Assembly (NCBI GenBank): GCA_026874595.1
Contig: CM049315.1
Coordinates: 65,409,389-65,473,388, forward strand
Length of the DNA: 64,000 nt
Direction: 5' to 3'
DNA from: Sipunculus nudus
Lineage: Eukaryota > Annelida > Sipuncula > Golfingiida > Sipunculidae
Shown: positions 61,247 through 64,000 of the stretch, piece by piece
Layout of the letters: every line of letters starts with the position of its first letter
How positions within the stretch are numbered: the stretch's first letter is position 1
Notes under the pieces: generated by a model
The model's input: only the letters and a program-made list of their open reading frames with translations
What the model was told of the DNA's origin: nothing
The model's database searches: none
Made by a program: the position numbers and the translations under genes

Positions 61247-61819
61247 TATATCAGCACTGCACTATAGTACCCACTGAGAACCTTGTGGTGTATTTATATC
61301 ACTGTCCAGTTTAGTCTGTTCTGCCAACCTGTGTCCAATTCTTGTAGGGGAGTATTTTTTCAGCTTGAGTATTCATTGTGTAAAGACTTGCAAAAGTAAC
61401 CTTAGACATATGAACCTAATATGCAAAAAAAAGCAAAAAAAAAAACAACATTCCACAATATTTAACAAATTGAATAAAATCTGAGAAAACAGTAAATGCA
61501 GCTGAGCATTCAGGCCTACGTATGGCAGTCAGAGCAAACACAGCCACATCTTAAAGCATATCCAGCCAAAACACTGATGGCTATACTTGTATATACACTT
61601 GCAGACATACTTCCAATGTGTCAGGTCATGGGAAAGAGTCTGCAATGTAATAAAAATATAAACATTCATTAATGCTATAGCTATGCTTAAATGACCACCC
61701 ACCCCCCTCCATCCAACAGGTAAACTCAGGCAGGTGTAATAGAATATAGTTGGTTTTATTTATTATTATTTTTATAAGCTGTAATGTGCTGGTTACAGTC
61801 AGTATGATCTATGTTGCAG

Positions 61820-61886
61820 TTTGAGTCACAAGATGTCCTTATACCCTGGCATCCACCCACAGTCAAAAACAGAACAAGAAGGAAAA
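61820..61886 (+). CDS. TRMT9B: TRMT9B-like tRNA methyltransferase, coding exon 3 (VPW motif)
   Basis: A short 67-base exon after an acceptor ending ATGTTGCAG. It reads F-E-S-Q-D-V-L-I-P-W-H and then a basic stretch ending R-T-R-R-K (residues 158-179), and ends before GTAAGT (phase 1). Vertebrate TRMT9B continues its M-E-Q-K segment with F-E-x-Q-D-V-L-V-P-W, so this is the expected next piece. The phase-0 junction with exon 2 is exact. It is too short to stand out as an open reading frame and was found by searching for the motif. The intervening intron is 25.7 kb. Confidence 0.88.
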
Positions 61887-61949
61887 GTAAGTAACTGTCA
61901 TTAAATTAATAGTATCCAACAGGGTTTTGTGGATACTATGTTTTCAGCA

Positions 61950-62640
61950 GATTGGGCTGCCACCACAGCTGTGTTCGTGTCCAGAGAACTCCTCTAACAC
62001 ACCTGGACCGATCTTTCTGAAATCCTGCAAAATTATTGAATCACATATGAACTGGTGCCTAACAAAGATCAGTGTCACCACCTGCAATCCTATTTTGCTT
62101 AGTGTCCTTATGTGCATATTTTTTTAGTGATAATAGCCCCTATCTCAGGAGTGGTTAAATGTATTATATAATATATTATATATTGGGCTGAAATTGTGCA
62201 TGTCCATATAAATCTTAGGTACCTCCGTCTCATACTCAAGACCAGTGATGTCTCCTGCAATCGTTTTCACATGGTGTCCAATTGTGAGATTGCTTTGGGG
62301 GAAAATCACTCATATCTCAGGAGTGGTTCAACGTATCGGCCTGAAATTTGACACATTCATCCATCTTGGATAGCTTTCGCGAAATCATGACGGGTGGCAC
62401 CACCTATAATCATACACGTATTTGTAGAAAAATCCATGCATTTATCTCAGGAGTGGTTGGACGAATCCACCTGAGATTTAACATGTCCATAGTTCTTTGA
62501 TACCTTAACAGGGGTGCGGAACTGTCCAACTCATGCATTTATCTCAGGAGTGGTTGGACGAATCCACCTGAGATTTAACATGTCCATAGATCTTTGATAC
62601 CTTAACAGGGGTGCGGAACTGTCCAACTCATCTGACAGAC
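61950..62640 (+). mobile_element. Decayed family B interior
   Basis: Contains ATCACTCATATCTCAGGAGTGG, TTGGATAGCTTTCGCG and GGGTGGCACCACCTATAATC, all recognisable from the B tandem unit, but no B terminus. It lies between exons 3 and 4. Confidence 0.65.
62436..62629 (+). repeat. 97-bp perfect-looking tandem duplication
   Basis: Two adjacent copies beginning ATGCATTTATCTCAGGAGTG that, by eye, differ at a single base (AGTTCTTTG versus AGATCTTTG). The high identity in otherwise decayed sequence indicates a recent duplication. Confidence 0.85.
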
Positions 62641-62902
62641 AAAGGAGTTCATGAACATGAACAAGACATGTTCTGACACTTGGATAAGTAAAAAAAGACG
62701 AAAAAATAATATTCATTGAAAACTATGTGAAGAATGTCTGATGAGAATGTCTTCAATTTATAAAATAGATTCATAAACAGTGTGCAGAATGCAAACATGC
62801 TCTGATCCATTTGAACTACATATTCAGTGTTCATAAACACAGTTACACAGAGGCCACAATTGTTTCCTGTTTACTGTCACAATCATTATTTCTCTGTGGA
62901 AG

Positions 62903-63004
62903 TGACAACAAATCAGGAGCAAAGAAACAAGTCTATGCTGGCATCAACTTCAGCAATCACCAGTGACATTCCAACTTGCCCCCATGTCACCCGTGGTCTT
63001 TATG
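62903..63004 (+). CDS. Candidate coding exon 4 of TRMT9B-like gene
   Basis: A 102-base segment that accepts phase 1 after TTATTTCTCTGTGGAAG and leaves in phase 1 before GTAAAT. Joined to exon 3 it starts M-T-T-N-Q-E-Q-R-N-K and ends V-T-R-G-L-Y. It lies in a larger open frame (62827-63141) and is more GC-rich than the surrounding intron. The low-complexity, Ser/Thr-rich character would suit the poorly conserved linker that follows the VPW motif in TRMT9B, but I cannot match it to a specific family segment. It could be intronic. The terminal R-Y-Y-H-V-F-type motif of the family is not in the window, so the gene continues to the right. Confidence 0.45.
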
Positions 63005-63126
63005 GTAAATTTATATCATTTTGTTCGCATCAGGTTCTGAACTTTTACAAATCACCATGGATATCATATTTCAGGAAAAGAGTAACATCTTTGAATGGCA
63101 TCTTTGATGGCAACACCTGTATTTTT

Positions 63127-63514
63127 AGCTCAGCTGACTAAGACATCGATGTGAGCTATTGTGATCACTCTTTGTCCGTCGTCCGGCCGGCCCTCCGGCC
63201 GGTCATCAGCTGTTTACAGGGCACAAATCATAACTGCTGTACTTGGAGTCTTCTAACTTTACATCCAGAGAAGTCCATGAAAAATCTCCTTGGAATCAGG
63301 TCTCTGTTTCCAATATTTGTCAAGCTTTGGATATCTGAAGTACCCCCCCCCCCCCAGAATAACTAAAAATTTGATACAAAAGCTCAAGTTATCTGAACAA
63401 ATAATGCATTGATCACCATGATTCTTTGCATGGATATTGATCATGAAGTGTTTCATCAGTTTCTGCAGACTGGTGGAGCCACCTGTATATTTTCGAATTT
63501 TTATGAATTTTTTT
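63127..63514 (+). mobile_element. Family A element (333-bp unit type), left part
   Basis: AGCTCAGCTGACTAAGAC with GTGAGCTATTG, CCGTCGTCCGGCCGG run, then one A unit ending CAGACTGGTGGAGCCACC. Same subtype as 1478-7921. Interrupted at 63514. Confidence 0.8.
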
Positions 63515-64000
63515 AGCTTAGCTGACTATAAGTCATCTGAGCTATAGGCGTGGTCCATTGTCCGTCGTCCGTCCGTCTGTCCATCCGTCCGTAGATGTGA
63601 CACGTTTTTAAACCGTAAGACCTAGGAATCCAAAATTCGGCATAATGTTAGATCTCCTACCAAGCTGAAAACTGGGTCTTTGCGACTTCGTTCCTTTGAG
63701 AAATTAAGGAAAAACCTCAATTTTTAATTAAAAACCTATTTTCACACTTCAGGACTGCCTAATATCCAAACCATTCATCTGTTTTTCCCCATATTCATCA
63801 TAAATATTCCTCTATATAGTTCCTATGTACATACCAGAAATTAGGTCTGTTTTTTATAATTTTAAAAAGTTATGGGTCCAAACATATTGCACTTTGCAAA
63901 AAATCATTAAAAATATTTGGTCACTTAACACAAAAAATTGTTAAAGCTACGGACTTTTTTTCATTATATAGCTTTAACTAATCAAAATTTAATTGTATAC
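63515..64000 (+). mobile_element. Nested family A element, continues past the window
   Basis: AGCTTAGCTGACTATAAG hairpin, CCGTC run, body collinear with 9365-9850. It is inserted in the T-rich tail of an A repeat unit, the same kind of position used by the B element at 1823. Confidence 0.8.

Larger units (their letters stand above)
36075..61819 (+). other. Intron 2 of TRMT9B-like gene
   Basis: A 25.7 kb intron from GTAGGT to TTGCAG. It contains nested elements described separately, the Merlin relic and two inverted-repeat elements. Stretches without a recognised feature include most of 37841-41160, 56166-57151, 57912-59150 and 61247-61819. Confidence 0.8.

Noticed and set aside
61943-62000. 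Exon 4 starting at the TTTTCAG acceptor at 61948
   Set aside because: Continuing phase 1 gives about 16 residues then TAA with no donor, and the sequence runs into a decayed B interior.

Overview
This window looks like AT-rich eukaryotic DNA, probably from a lophotrochozoan and most likely a bivalve mollusc. That is an inference from spliced coding sequence and from repeat families of a type I associate with molluscs; no species is assigned. I see no rRNA, functional tRNA, CRISPR array or prokaryotic operon.

One host gene can be read across the whole window on the + strand: a TRMT9B/ALKBH8-type (Trm9-family) class I methyltransferase, best matching TRMT9B. Exon 1 (CDS 15231-15405, 5' UTR from about 15095) carries the N-terminal helix region. 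Exon 2 (35779-36074) carries the SAM-binding core. Exon 3 (61820-61886) carries the D-V-L-I-P-W motif typical of the family. A tentative exon 4 lies at 62903-63004. Splice phases agree at every junction (1, 0, 1). The gene continues past the right edge. Introns are about 20.4 kb and 25.7 kb and consist mostly of nested transposable elements.

The dominant biology is the repeats. I distinguish five families (called A to E here) with a shared end grammar: a T-rich 5' flank, a subterminal inverted repeat of 9-11 bp, in most families an imperfect 5' hairpin whose first arm is that inverted repeat, a body of about 280-335 bp tandem units, then the 3' subterminal repeat, a short 3' hairpin, and a terminus CTTGTT or CTAGTT. 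Paralogous empty sites inside the window show clean insertion between two Ts without a clear target duplication. This matches non-autonomous Helentron (Helitron2, HINE-type) elements; no Rep/helicase was found here. Nesting is up to four deep.

Layout: 1-9364 A/B nest; 9365-11993 A; 12424-15057 B elements; 15095-15405 exon 1; 16159-18508 MITE, A and B pieces; 18986-24152 a long A copy carrying an E element; 25881-27484 A relic; 28528-34757 MITE and four A copies; 35779-36074 exon 2; 36133-41786 A pieces and a MITE; 41787-48845 a B copy split by a 6 kb duplicated insertion which itself holds an A copy; 48846-56048 a minus-strand E copy holding a C element, which holds a D element and a 4.2 kb inverted-repeat element (F) with gene-like exons; 56085-56165 a tRNA-derived SINE; 57152-57911 a broken Merlin transposase; 59151-61246 a 2.1 kb inverted-repeat element; 61820-63004 exons 3 and 4; 63127-64000 A copies.
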